64,000 bases of DNA from Kitasatospora terrestris. Its GTDB lineage: Bacteria > Actinomycetota > Actinomycetes > Streptomycetales > Streptomycetaceae. The notes beneath the pieces were generated by a model. It was not told the DNA's origin. It was given only the letters and a program-made list of their open reading frames with translations, and ran no database searches. The position numbers were made by a program, and so were the translations under genes. The DNA lies in NCBI RefSeq assembly GCF_039542905.1, contig NZ_BAABIS010000001.1:186001-250000 (forward strand), in the 5' to 3' direction. Below, in pieces: positions 1-8,432 of the stretch; the stretch's first letter is position 1; every line of letters begins with the position of its first letter.

Positions 1-20
1 CTCGAGGAGATGACGGCCTC

Positions 21-616
21 GTGACCACCGCCCCCGGGCACCCGCCGCAGCGACCGCCCGCCGAGGTCCGCTACGCCGTCGTCCAGGGCGGCGCGGCCAC
101 CACCGAGGACCAGATCAAGTACTCGTGGAACTACGCGCTGCCGACCTCCTCGACGCCCCCCGCACCCCCGGCACCCCCGGCACCTGGGCCGACGACATGA
201 CCGACCGCCCGAAACTCACCCACCTCAAGGCCGGACCGCCCGTCTGGAGCGCCCGCGACATCCCCGGCTGGGGCGAGGACGGCCGACTCCGGGCCTTCTA
301 CCGCTACTTCCTCCACCCGAACATCGGCATCGACCTCGTCGAGGATAAGCGCGCGCTCGCCCGCGACCGCGCCTACGCCGCACGCCTGCGCACCAGCCTG
401 GAACACCTGTTGGAGCAACAGCCCGCCGGCCTGGACACCTGGCACGCCATCACCCACCACGACATGCACTTCTACTCCGAGGGCGAGCTCTACGGCTTCC
501 TCCTCGACCTCCACGGCTATTTCTTCGGCACCCGTCCCACACCCCCCGACGACCCCGACCCCGACCGCCCCGCGCCCCCGGAGCACTGGTCCTACTGGCG
601 CCGCTTCACGCGGTAG
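21..616 (+). pseudogene. Hypothetical protein, one-base frameshift near position 140
   Basis: I do not recognise the family. A GTG at 21 overlaps the TGA (22-24) of a gene that enters from the left, a classic coupled start, and a GAGGAG lies upstream. That frame reads sensibly (ending in WNYAL) until about 140, then degrades into a Pro/Ala run and stops near 199. The -1 frame carries the convincing rest: AD-LLDA, then a Trp/Tyr/His-rich domain (WHAITHHDMHFY) to the stop at 616. Adding one G at 140/141 fuses both into a product of about 199 residues. No good ribosome site precedes the second frame alone (GTG 125 or ATG 197). It is either a real lesion or a base-call error. Confidence 0.6.
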
Positions 617-687
617 CCCCGCTCGGTCCGGTGTCGGTGGCGAGCCCCGGGATCCGCGCGACCACCGGCCGCAGATAAGCTGCCGGG

Positions 688-927
688 ATGACTCGGACCG
701 GCCGTTATCGATGGCGCACCCGCCTGCGCAGGCACCTGCCGTGGTTCCTGATCGAGTGGGGGCCGGCCCGCAAGGGCAGCCAGGACTGCGGGGCCCACGA
801 GTGGTACAACCACGACGGTCTCGTCGCCCACTGCTACCACTGCACACCGGGTCAGCGGGCCTGGGCCGACGTCTGGACCCTCTCCGGCCCCGGAGGGAAC
901 GGTGCGACCGTGAACGAGTCCGGCTGA
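688..927 (+). CDS. Small hypothetical protein with Cys/His cluster
   Basis: 79 residues with an ATG start. The N-terminus is very basic (RTRLRRHL). The centre holds a Cys-His group, CGAHEW then HCYHC, which could bind a metal such as zinc. I know no family assignment. It stands alone between the frameshifted gene and the phosphoribosyltransferase. Codon use looks native (G/C third positions), which supports real coding despite the short length. Confidence 0.6.
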   Translation: MTRTGRYRWRTRLRRHLPWFLIEWGPARKGSQDCGAHEWYNHDGLVAHCYHCTPGQRAWADVWTLSGPGGNGATVNESG

Positions 928-1098
928 CCCGGACGGCGAGGGAGGTGACCGTGCGGCGCCTGGTCCCCTCCGGCGGGTACGCCGACCGAGTCGGCCCGCC
1001 GGGGCCCTGATCTCCTCGACCCGCCCGTCCCGGGATCGACCTGTGAGCGTGCGCGGCGGTGCTCGCCGCCGGGCGGGCGGCCGGGGAGACTGGGCGCT

Positions 1099-1596
1099 GT
1101 GACTGACTTCCGCGAGACGCTGGACTACCAGACCTTCGGCCGGGCGATGCGCGAGCTCGCGCAGACGATCGCCGACGACGGGTACGAGCCCGATCTGATT
1201 CTGAGCATCGCCCGCGGCGGTGTGTTCGTGGCCGGCGGTCTGGCGTACGCGCTGGACTGCAAGAACCTGCACCTGGTGAACGTCGAGTTCTACACCGGTG
1301 TGGGCACCACGCTCGAGTTCCCGGTGATGCTGGCGCCCGTCCCCCAGGAGGTCGACTTCACCGACAAGAAGGTCCTGATCGCCGACGACGTGGCCGACAC
1401 CGGCAAGACCCTGCAACTGGTCCACGACTTCTGTCTCAGCCACGTCGCCGAGGTGCGGTCGGCCGTCCTGTACGAGAAGACGCAGTCGCTGGTGAAGTGC
1501 GAGTACGTGTGGAAGCGGACCGACGGCTGGATCAACTTCCCCTGGTCGACGGAACCGCCGGTGGTCAGGCGCGGCGACCAGGTGCTGGACGCCTGA
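1099..1596 (+). CDS. Phosphoribosyltransferase (hypoxanthine/xanthine type)
   Basis: 165-residue cytosolic type I PRTase. The PRPP loop is clear: the hydrophobic-acidic motif VLIADDVADTGKTL near residues 92-105 matches the family pattern with two acidic residues followed by D-TG-T. An early 'LILSIARGGVFVAGGLA' segment is the pyrophosphate loop. Relatives use purine bases or act in purine salvage; the base specificity cannot be read here. GTG start with GGGGAGA about 10 nt upstream. Monocistronic in appearance. Confidence 0.88.
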   Translation: MTDFRETLDYQTFGRAMRELAQTIADDGYEPDLILSIARGGVFVAGGLAYALDCKNLHLVNVEFYTGVGTTLEFPVMLAPVPQEVDFTDKKVLIADDVADTGKTLQLVHDFCLSHVAEVRSAVLYEKTQSLVKCEYVWKRTDGWINFPWSTEPPVVRRGDQVLDA

Positions 1597-1660
1597 CGGC
1601 GGCCGCTCCAGAGACCGGCCCGGGTCCTCGTCAATCAGGCCCGTCGGCGGGTACCACCGC

Positions 1661-2065
1661 TCACAGCTCGTCGGTGGCGCTGCGGGCCGGCCCGCGGAGG
1701 CCTGCGCGGACCCGGCGGATCCGCTGCTGGGCCCCTTCGGGCTCGTCGATCCCGAGCCGTGCCCGGCGGCCGAGGGCCCGGACGACGGCCGCGCCCAGGG
1801 GCGCATCGGGGGACTTCCGCCAGGTCTTGGGGCGTCGGCGGAGCAGGTCCTGTTCGACGGCGTCGGCCGGGGCGTCGTCCGGCCCGAGAGGTCCGGTGGC
1901 CGTGACCAGCACGGTGCGGGCGAGCCGCCGGTTGGCGCTGTTGACGGCCTGCTTGTTGCGGCGGATGTTCCGCCGGGAGCTCTTGTCGTTCTCGCCGTAG
2001 TGGTTGCGCCGGTCCTTCGCGTAGCTCAGCTGCTTCTTCTCCTGGGGCGACCTGCCGCGTCCCAT
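1661..2065 (-). CDS. Conserved basic hypothetical protein
   Basis: 134 residues. The N-terminal half is strongly basic and polar (KKQLSYAKDRRNHYGEN, then SSRRNIRRNKQAVN), a type seen repeatedly in actinomycete hypothetical proteins; the C-terminal half is Arg/Ala/Gly-rich. No catalytic motif is visible. The ATG at 2065 is the natural start. It converges on the PRTase gene. Nucleic-acid binding would fit the charge but is only a guess. Confidence 0.7.
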   Translation of the reverse strand: MGRGRSPQEKKQLSYAKDRRNHYGENDKSSRRNIRRNKQAVNSANRRLARTVLVTATGPLGPDDAPADAVEQDLLRRRPKTWRKSPDAPLGAAVVRALGRRARLGIDEPEGAQQRIRRVRAGLRGPARSATDEL

Positions 2066-2210
2066 GGGCCCACCTCCCCGTCCCCGGGGAGCGTAGCGCC
2101 GTCGGCGGGTGGTGTCGTCGGGATATCCCGTGCGGCGGAGCGCCCCTGGCGATCCGTCAGGACAGCCCGGGGGCGCGGGCCGGGGGGTGACGGGGCGCTC
2201 CCCGGAGGTG

Positions 2211-2630
2211 TCACACGTGCGGGATGGTGGGCTTGCCCACCGGGTGGGCGGCGGCTCCGAGCGGGGCGAGCACGGCCGCGGCCGACGCCACCGACTCCGC
2301 GAGCAGCGCGGCGGTCCGGCCCGCCTCGTAGAGCTGCTCGCGGGCGTCGCGGGCCGCCCGGAGCGCGTCGTGGGCGGCGTCCTCGGTGGCGCCGCGGGCC
2401 GGGCCGATGCGTCCGGCGGCCTGTTCGCTGCTGAGGAACGAGGCGAGCTGGTCGAGGAGTTCGGGCAGCCGGGCGGTCAGGCCGGCGAGTGCTGCCACGG
2501 TCTCGGCGGCGTCCGCCGAGTGCACCAGGCCGGGCCGGCCGTCGGGGCCGGTGGCGAGGGCGGCGGATCGGACCAGCTCGGCGGCCTCGGCGGCGAGCTC
2601 CGCGGTGGACAGGTTCACCGGTGCGTTCAT
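2211..2630 (-). CDS. Hypothetical helical protein, Ala-rich
   Basis: 139 residues, almost entirely alanine-rich amphipathic helix (repeated 'AAELVRSAAL', 'LTARLPELLDQLASFL'), no Cys, no membrane segment. Such composition suggests a helical bundle or coiled coil. A perfect GAAGGAGA ribosome site lies five bases before the ATG, directly at the foot of a strong hairpin. Family unknown to me. Confidence 0.65.
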   Translation of the reverse strand: MNAPVNLSTAELAAEAAELVRSAALATGPDGRPGLVHSADAAETVAALAGLTARLPELLDQLASFLSSEQAAGRIGPARGATEDAAHDALRAARDAREQLYEAGRTAALLAESVASAAAVLAPLGAAAHPVGKPTIPHV

Positions 2631-2642
2631 GGTGGTCTCCTT

Positions 2643-2675
2643 CGACGGCCGGGGCCACTGCGGCCCCGGCCGTCG
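2643..2675 (-). promoter_or_regulatory. Strong hairpin abutting the ribosome binding site
   Basis: A perfect 14-bp GC stem (arms 2643-2656 and 2662-2675, 5-nt loop) sits in the minus-strand leader of the gene starting at 2630, ending where AAGGAGA begins. There is no T-run, so a simple terminator is less likely than a 5'-UTR structure that protects the message or controls initiation. Confidence 0.5.
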
Positions 2676-2869
2676 TCTGCCCCGGCCCGCCGCGTCCAGC
2701 CGTCACCGAACGGAGATTGGCCGGGACTCGACCCCTGTGCCCGGCCGGTGGTTTGACGGTGCGGAAGTCGTGGAAGCGCGCCGCCGCGGAGCCGGAGTGT
2801 TGCGGACATGCTCAGACCGCGCCTAGCGTGAGGGGCCGTTGATCGAGTCGCGCGGAGAGGCCAGCATTG

Positions 2870-4075
2870 ATGATCCGTCAAGTCCGGAGCGTGGCGAATG
2901 CGGTGCTCGCAGCGGGTCTGGCCGTCAGCGGTGCGCTCCTCGGCGCGTCGCCGGCAGCGGCCGCCGCAGCCCCGACCGCCCTGCCCGCGTCCCAGTTCAC
3001 CCTGACCGCGGACTACCACCAGTTCGACACCCTCAACTCGGCCCTCGTCACGACGCTGGGGACCTCCGCCGTCCACACGGTGATGGAGAACGCCAACCAC
3101 GACCGGCAGCCGCTCCCCTCGTCCTTCTCGGTCGCCGGCCTGTCCACCGGCTTCCGGTTCGACGACGGCGACAATTCCGACTGCCAGAGCTTCCCGCAGG
3201 GCATCACGACCAGCCGGGACGCCGTGGGGACCGCCGACAGCGGCAACTACGACGGCCACCAGCTGGTGCTGGTGAGCTGGTACACCAAGGACGGTTGCGG
3301 CGGCGCGCAGCAGCGCAGCCGGATCACGCTGGCCGACTGGGACGCCACCTTCCCGAACAAGTACCGCAAGATCCTCCTGGTGGAGCCGACCGGGACGGCG
3401 GCGGCGCCGAGCTTCAAGGACATCCCGATCCACGCGGGCGGCGTGTCCTGGTACGGCAACTACCTCTACGTCGCTGACACCGGGCGCGGCATGCGCGTCT
3501 TCGACATGCGCAAGATCCTCAACACCGACACCGGCGGTACCGCCGACCAGATCGGCCGCCAGTCGGGCTCCGTGTACTACGCGCACAACTACGCCTACGT
3601 GCTGCCGCAGATCGGCACCGTCACCGCGCAGACCACCTCCGCCGACAAGCTGGCGTGGTCGTCGATCTCCCTCGACCGGGTGAGCAAGTCGATCGTGATG
3701 ACCGAGTACACCTGCCAGTCGTCCTGCACGGACTACCCCAACCGGCCGCCGCGGGCCGTGCGCTTCCCGTTCGCGTCCGGGGCGACGACCTTCGCCGCGA
3801 CGACGACCGCGAGCCAGGCGCTCCAGCTGCCCTGGTACAACCTCAACGGCGTCGCCTCGCACAACGGCCGGTGGTGGTTCAACTCCTCGGGCCAGAAGAA
3901 GCTCTACTACTGGACGCCGACGGCGGGCCCCTCGACCTTCGCCTGGGTGGGTGGCGGCGAGAGCATCTCGTACTGGGAGGACACCACCGACCCCGACCTG
4001 CTGTGGTCCCTGCAGGAGACCACCGGCGGGCGCAACGTCTTCGCCGTCACCCAGGCCACCTACGGCGGGGGCTGA
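2870..4075 (+). CDS. Secreted protein, probable beta-propeller-like
   Basis: 401 residues with a Sec signal peptide: basic start (MIRQVRS), hydrophobic core, and AAAA-AP cleavage area near residue 33. The mature part is rich in Trp, Tyr, Ser and Gly with repeated strand-like blocks such as 'GGVSWYGNYLYVADTGRGMRVFD', which resembles propeller blades that expose a binding face. No hydrolase motif is obvious. Cysteines (for example DCQSF, DGCGG, TCQSSC) probably form disulfides outside the cell. ATG 2870 is preferred to the TTG just before it because GGAGAGG lies 9-15 nt upstream. Confidence 0.8.
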   Translation: MIRQVRSVANAVLAAGLAVSGALLGASPAAAAAAPTALPASQFTLTADYHQFDTLNSALVTTLGTSAVHTVMENANHDRQPLPSSFSVAGLSTGFRFDDGDNSDCQSFPQGITTSRDAVGTADSGNYDGHQLVLVSWYTKDGCGGAQQRSRITLADWDATFPNKYRKILLVEPTGTAAAPSFKDIPIHAGGVSWYGNYLYVADTGRGMRVFDMRKILNTDTGGTADQIGRQSGSVYYAHNYAYVLPQIGTVTAQTTSADKLAWSSISLDRVSKSIVMTEYTCQSSCTDYPNRPPRAVRFPFASGATTFAATTTASQALQLPWYNLNGVASHNGRWWFNSSGQKKLYYWTPTAGPSTFAWVGGGESISYWEDTTDPDLLWSLQETTGGRNVFAVTQATYGGG

Positions 4076-4274
4076 CCCACCTGGGGCTCGGCGGGTACGC
4101 GGTGGCCCGGACGCCGCGCACCCGCCGTCCCGTTCGGGTGAACGCTCGCGCGCCTGCCGCCCACGGCGCGCAGCGCTCCGCCCACCCCTTTCGTTCCCGT
4201 CCGCCGCGGGCGCCGGCGCTCCGCGCGGCGTCGGACCGTCAGGCGGCCCTCCGGCCGGGCGGCAGGCTGACCGC

Positions 4275-4883
4275 ATGTCCTTCGACCTCGCCGCTCCCCG
4301 CGGCCCGCACGCCCCGTCCCCGCCGGTACCGCTCGCGGGTACGGAGGCGTTCCGGGGTGCGGACGGCGCAACGGTGCTCGACTTCTGGCGCTACGCCCTG
4401 CCCGACCTGCGGACCAACACCACCCGGGGGCTGCTCGCCGAGTTCCTGGTGCACCGCGCCGTCGGGGCGCCGGACCGGAACGCAGAGTGGGAGAGCTTCG
4501 ACGTCCTCGCACCGTGCGGGCTTCGGATCGAGGTCAAGACCAGCGCCTACCTCCAGGCCTGGGGGCAGTCCCGGCTGTCGACGATCCGCTTCTCCCGTCT
4601 GCGGGGACGCACCTGGTCGCCCGGCTCCGGGACCTCCCCCGACCCGTCGTACAACGCCGACGTCTACGTCTTCGCGCTCCACACCGCGCGCAACCACGCC
4701 GACTACGATCCCCTCGACGTCGGGCAGTGGCACTTCTACGTTGCCGCGCGCGCCTCGGTGGAGGGGCTCGGGCAGGCGAGCGCCGGGCTGGCCGCCGTCG
4801 AGAAGATCTGCGGCGACCCGGTCACCTACTTCGGCCTCGGCCACCGCATCACCGTCTGCGGCGCCGCCTCCGGGCCCGATTGA
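4275..4883 (+). CDS. PD-(D/E)XK nuclease-like hypothetical protein
   Basis: 202 residues. The segment 'WESFDVLAPCGLRIEVKTSA' has the signature of the PD-(D/E)XK fold: an acidic residue, a short turn, then E-x-K on a strand, preceded by a helix holding Glu (LLAEFLV). Many restriction and repair enzymes use these residues to bind a metal. There is no methylase, helicase or other partner beside it, so DNA cleavage is inferred only from the motif. The start at 4275 follows the gene boundary; upstream in-frame sequence lies in the previous gene. Confidence 0.65.
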   Translation: MSFDLAAPRGPHAPSPPVPLAGTEAFRGADGATVLDFWRYALPDLRTNTTRGLLAEFLVHRAVGAPDRNAEWESFDVLAPCGLRIEVKTSAYLQAWGQSRLSTIRFSRLRGRTWSPGSGTSPDPSYNADVYVFALHTARNHADYDPLDVGQWHFYVAARASVEGLGQASAGLAAVEKICGDPVTYFGLGHRITVCGAASGPD

Positions 4884-4997
4884 CCGTACGGCGCCCCCGC
4901 CCCCGTCGCCTGCCCGCCCGCCTCGGACGCGTGGGTTCCGGAAACGGGGGAAGCCCCTGGGAGAGAGTCAACCCTTGCAACCGGGGAGGTCGAGACC

Positions 4998-5735
4998 ATG
5001 GGCGCCGACGAGCGGCCACCGAACGAGCACCGGACGAAGGCGCGGCAGCGCTTCGCCCGGCACGAGCGCCGTGGCGAGGCCCGGCTGCCCGCCGTACTGG
5101 CGACCCTCGTGGCGATCCTGCTGTACCTCGTCCTGCCGCAGCAGCTGCTGATCGCCCCGCGGTTCGTCCTGCCGGGGTTGGAGGTGCTGCTGCTGGTGCC
5201 GCTGATCGCGGTCAATCCGCGGCGGATGACCCGGCAGAACAGGCTGTCCAGGACGCTGTCGCTGACACTGGTCGCGATGATCGGCGTCAGCAACCTCGTC
5301 GCGCTCGGCCTGCTGATCGACGCCATGGTCACCGAGCGGGCCCAGAACGGCGGCCCGCTGCTGCTCGCGGCGCTCCAGGTCTGGGCCACCAGCGTCATCG
5401 TCTTCGGCCTGGCCTTCTGGGAGCTCGACCGCGGCGGCCCGGTGGTCCGCACCCAGGCGAAACGGTCCGAACTGCCGCTCGCGGACTTCCGCTTCTCCCA
5501 GGACGAGAACGACGACGCCGTCGAGGAGGTCGCCGACGGATCCAGTCGCACCTCCGACTGGGTGCCGACCCTGATGGACTACCTGTACGTGTCGGTGACC
5601 AACTCCACCGCCTTCAGCCCGACCGACACCATGCCGCTCTCCACCCGGGCCAAGGCACTGATGGCCGTCGAGAGCGTCGCGGCGCTCATCACCTCGCTGC
5701 TCGTGATCGCGCACGCCGTCGGCGTCCTGGACTGA
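4998..5735 (+). CDS. Membrane protein, DUF1345-like, channel-like C-terminus
   Basis: 245 residues with about five hydrophobic segments, preceded by a charged cytosolic N-terminus (HRTKARQRFARHERR). An acidic loop (QDENDDAVEEV) precedes a re-entrant-looking stretch, YLYVSVTNSTAFSPTDTMPL, then a last membrane helix. That layout resembles two-helix ion channel pores and DUF1345 proteins, but no TVGYG-type selectivity filter is present. Transport of any substrate is unproven. Ends at a convergent hairpin. Confidence 0.75.
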   Translation: MGADERPPNEHRTKARQRFARHERRGEARLPAVLATLVAILLYLVLPQQLLIAPRFVLPGLEVLLLVPLIAVNPRRMTRQNRLSRTLSLTLVAMIGVSNLVALGLLIDAMVTERAQNGGPLLLAALQVWATSVIVFGLAFWELDRGGPVVRTQAKRSELPLADFRFSQDENDDAVEEVADGSSRTSDWVPTLMDYLYVSVTNSTAFSPTDTMPLSTRAKALMAVESVAALITSLLVIAHAVGVLD

Positions 5736-5759
5736 GGCCTGGACCGGGGCACAGACGGC

Positions 5760-5795
5760 GCGTGCACCGACCCCCACCGGGTGGTCGGTGCACGC
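5760..5795. terminator. Convergent-gene hairpin terminator
   Basis: Perfect 13-bp stem (5760-5772 with 5783-5795) between the plus-strand membrane gene and the minus-strand 78-residue gene. Works as a stem in both directions; no T-run, as is usual in streptomycetes. Confidence 0.7.
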
Positions 5796-5821
5796 ATGCG
5801 TTCCGGCTGACGGACGGGGCG

Positions 5822-6058
5822 TCAGGGCTGGTCGTAGTACCGGCGCTCCTCGACGACCTCGTCGGCCCCGGCACGGCTCCCGTACCGCCGGCGCTTGTAG
5901 ATGCTCGCGTACGTGAACAGCCCGAGCAGGCCCGCGAGCATCACGATCCAGCCCACGACGTGGACGTTCACGCCCGACAGGTGCCAGTCGACCCCGAACG
6001 CCAGTACCGCGCCGAGGGCGAACAGCAGGACACAGCCACCGATACCCATTCTCACCAC
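5822..6058 (-). CDS. Small two-helix membrane protein (DUF6458-like)
   Basis: 78 residues: short N-terminus, helix one (GGCVLLFALGAVLAFGV), a loop with 'HLSGVNVHVVGWI', helix two, then a basic and Tyr/Arg-rich cytosolic tail. This matches the small DUF6458 type common in actinobacteria. Function unknown. The shared loop 'V-v-GWI-M--G--G' is the most conserved-looking part. Confidence 0.75.
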   Translation of the reverse strand: MVRMGIGGCVLLFALGAVLAFGVDWHLSGVNVHVVGWIVMLAGLLGLFTYASIYKRRRYGSRAGADEVVEERRYYDQP

Positions 6059-6130
6059 TCCTCCTGGCAGACAACGGCGTTCGGCTACCCCCGAAACCGC
6101 GACGCACGCACCGCGACCCCGCCTGTCGGG

Positions 6131-6565
6131 TCAGGGCCGGCGGCCGACCAGGGCCGCGGTCTCGGCGCGCCGGTGCCACGCGACGACGGCGAGCGGCACC
6201 ATGAAGAGGAACGGCGTCCCGGCGTTCTCGCCGTGCATCGCGGTGAGCTGGGTGACGAACGCGAACACCAGGAAGACGATCAGCGCCGTCGCGGCCGGCC
6301 CGGCCAGCCGGGGCAGCAGCAGGCCGACCGCTCCGGCCAGCTCCACCAGCCCGGTGACGTACATGAACCAGTGGCCCGCCCCGATCGCGTCGAAGACGGT
6401 CGTGGCGGCGGGGAGCGCGAGGAGCTTGGGCAGCGCGCTCGCCAGCGCGAAGAACAGCGCGAGGACGATCCGCAGCGTCCAGACCGTCCGGACGGCGGCC
6501 TTGCCCTGCTTCGGGTCGGTGGCGGCGGCGGTGACGGTGGTGGCGGCGGTACGGGTGCTGGACAT
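6131..6565 (-). CDS. DoxX family membrane protein
   Basis: 144 residues with four membrane helices. The pattern 'RIVLALFFALASALPKLL' then 'MYVTGLVELAGAVGLLLP' is the DoxX/DoxD-like fold. The ATG at 6565 is chosen because helix one starts about 30 residues later and upstream codons overlap the divergent hydrolase promoter. DoxX-type proteins are linked to redox or quinone chemistry in some bacteria; nothing here fixes the role. Divergent from the hydrolase gene. Confidence 0.82.
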   Translation of the reverse strand: MSSTRTAATTVTAAATDPKQGKAAVRTVWTLRIVLALFFALASALPKLLALPAATTVFDAIGAGHWFMYVTGLVELAGAVGLLLPRLAGPAATALIVFLVFAFVTQLTAMHGENAGTPFLFMVPLAVVAWHRRAETAALVGRRP

Positions 6566-6752
6566 CTCGGGACTCCCCGGTCGGCTGTGGGTGCTTTCGC
6601 AGGTCTGACTGCCGCGGGCCCCCGGACTCATCGGTCCCCGGGAAGAATTCTTCGGCCGTACGACGGAACGGTGGATGCGCGAGCCGGGAGTCACCGAACG
6701 GCTACGCAACGTAGGGTGGCCGCACCGCGTGAAACCGACGAAGGAGGAACCG

Positions 6753-7439
6753 ATGGCCAGCAAGGCCAGCATCGTCTTCGCCCACGGACTCTGGGCCGAC
6801 GGGTCGTGCTTCAACAAGCTCATCCCCGCGCTCCAGGCCGAGGGCCGCGAGGTGTACGCCTCGCAGCACGGCCTCGACTCGCTCGAGGGCGACGTCGCGT
6901 GCGTCACCCGGGCCATCAACCACGTGCCCGGCCCGGTCGTCCTCGTCGGCCACTCCTACGGCGGCACGCTCATCACCAAGGCCGGCACCCACGACCGGGT
7001 CGGCGCCCTGGTCTACCTCGCCGCCCTCGCTCCCGACGAGGGCGAGACGACGCAGGACCAGCAGGACAAGTTCCCCACCATGCCGGTCTTCGGGCACCTC
7101 GACGTCACCGACGGCCGGATCTGGCTCCTCGAGTCCGGCATCGGCGACTTCTGCGGCGACCTGCCCGCCGCCGAGCAGAAGCTCGTCCTCGCGACGGGCG
7201 CCGTGCCGGTCCCGGACCTGTTCGCCCAGCAGGTGCCCGGCACCGCCTGGCGCACGACCCCGAGCTGGTACGTCGTCGCCAACGACGACCGCACCGTCAA
7301 CCCGGACCTGCAGCGGGCGACCGCCGAACGCATCGGCGCCAAGACCCGCGCCGTCGACAGCAGCCACGTGCCGATGCTCTCCCACCCCGACGTCGTCCTG
7401 GACGTCATCCGCGAGGCCGCCGCGACCCTCGACGGCTGA
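6753..7439 (+). CDS. Alpha/beta hydrolase
   Basis: 228 residues, cytosolic. 'FAHGLWADGSCF' is the oxyanion-hole region and VGHSYGG (near residue 65) the nucleophile elbow with Ser. The acid is likely in 'VVANDDRTVNP' and the base His in 'SSHVPMLSHPD', so the triad looks complete. It belongs to the small salicylate-esterase/EstC-like group annotated in many actinomycetes; substrate unknown. AAGGAGG five bases before ATG 6753 fixes the start. Its TGA stop is duplicated as the target site of an IS element. Confidence 0.87.
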   Translation: MASKASIVFAHGLWADGSCFNKLIPALQAEGREVYASQHGLDSLEGDVACVTRAINHVPGPVVLVGHSYGGTLITKAGTHDRVGALVYLAALAPDEGETTQDQQDKFPTMPVFGHLDVTDGRIWLLESGIGDFCGDLPAAEQKLVLATGAVPVPDLFAQQVPGTAWRTTPSWYVVANDDRTVNPDLQRATAERIGAKTRAVDSSHVPMLSHPDVVLDVIREAAATLDG

Positions 7440-7455
7440 GAAAGTGTTGGGTAAT
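7440..7455. repeat. IS5 left terminal inverted repeat
   Basis: GAAAGTGTTGGGTAAT, perfect complement of 8417-8432. It adjoins the hydrolase stop codon, which is also the target duplication. Confidence 0.9.
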
Positions 7456-7462
7456 CGGATGA

Positions 7463-8347
7463 TCACTCGTTCTTGAGGTCGTCGGCGAGGCGGCGGGCCG
7501 CTTCGGTCTCGATGGGACCGTGCGGTTCGATCTCCTCGCCGGCGAGGCGGGCGGCCATGAGCCGGATCATCGCGACCTTGATCATCGCTTCGGCGTGCGC
7601 GGTCTTGCGCTCGTAGTCCCGTGCCAACCGTCTGCACCGTCCCAGCCAGGAGAATGTCCGCTCGACCACCCACCTGCGGGGCAGTACCTGGAACCCTTTC
7701 ACATCGGCGTTGCGCGGCACCGCAACGATCTCCAGCCCTTCGTGCTCGGCCGCCCAGCCGACCAGTCCCGCGTCGACCACGTTCACGTATCCGCCGTCCA
7801 CCCAGACCGGCCCGACCTGCGGAAACGAGCTCCGGATCCCGGCGAGGACCAGCTTCGCGCCTGCCCGGTCCTGCACCGAGGCCGAGTGCACCACCGCCCG
7901 CAGCACCAGTCCGCAGGTGTCCACGAGCAGGTGCCGCTTGCGGCCCCGCACGCGCTTGCCCGCGTCGTAGCCGATCGCCTGCCCGCCCTGGTGGCTGCGG
8001 GCGGACTGCGAGTCCAGCACCGCCGCCGAGGGCTGCGGATCCCGCCCGTCCGCCACCCGCACCCGCTCGCGCAGCGTGTCGTGGACCCGGTTCCAGGTGC
8101 CGTCCGCAGTCCAGGCCCGGAACCACCGGTAGGCCGCGTCCCACGGGGCCAGATCGTGCGGCACCAACCGCCAGGCGCAACCGCTGACCAGCACATACAG
8201 CACCGTGTCCACGACCAGCCGGCGCGGGAACTTCAGCGGCCGACCCGCCCTGCGCGGATCCCGCACCGGCAGCAGCGGCTCGATCGCCGCCCACTGGGCA
8301 TCCGTCAACGACGAGGAATAGGAAGGCTTGCACGCACAGACACACAT
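7463..8347 (-). CDS. IS5-family DDE transposase
   Basis: 294 residues from ATG 8347 (a GTG at 8386 would add 13). Order: a helix-turn-helix-like DUF4096 region (LTDAQWAAIEPLLP), first Asp in 'VLDSQSA', second Asp in 'VWVDGGYV', and the Glu in 'VVERTFSWLGRCRRL' followed by the Y-R-E-type spacing expected for IS4/IS5 enzymes. All three catalytic residues are present and the frame is intact, so it should be able to cut and join its own ends. Confidence 0.92.
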   Translation of the reverse strand: MCVCACKPSYSSSLTDAQWAAIEPLLPVRDPRRAGRPLKFPRRLVVDTVLYVLVSGCAWRLVPHDLAPWDAAYRWFRAWTADGTWNRVHDTLRERVRVADGRDPQPSAAVLDSQSARSHQGGQAIGYDAGKRVRGRKRHLLVDTCGLVLRAVVHSASVQDRAGAKLVLAGIRSSFPQVGPVWVDGGYVNVVDAGLVGWAAEHEGLEIVAVPRNADVKGFQVLPRRWVVERTFSWLGRCRRLARDYERKTAHAEAMIKVAMIRLMAARLAGEEIEPHGPIETEAARRLADDLKNE

Positions 8348-8416
8348 GGCGGTGATCTTCACGGACACCGTGGCCGCAAAGATCACCGCCAGGGCATCAC
8401 GCCAAGCAGTTGATCA

Positions 8417-8432
8417 ATTACCCAACACTTTC
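8417..8432. repeat. IS5 right terminal inverted repeat
   Basis: Perfect 16-bp complement of the left end; followed by the second copy of the TGA target duplication at 8433-8435. Confidence 0.9.

Larger units (their letters stand above)
7440..8432. mobile_element. IS5-family insertion sequence, complete
   Basis: 993-bp element with perfect 16-bp terminal inverted repeats (GAAAGTGTTGGGTAAT at 7440-7455 and its complement at 8417-8432), one transposase gene, and a 3-bp direct repeat TGA on each flank (7437-7439 and 8433-8435). A 3-bp T-N-A duplication suits the IS5 family (for example the IS1031 subgroup). The ends are uncorrupted, so the insertion looks recent and possibly still mobile. Confidence 0.9.

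Noticed and set aside
4487..7462. Very long open frame (991 codons) on the plus strand
   Set aside because: It runs through four real genes on both strands, its product is Arg/Pro/Gly-rich low complexity, and it is a by-product of GC-biased third positions.
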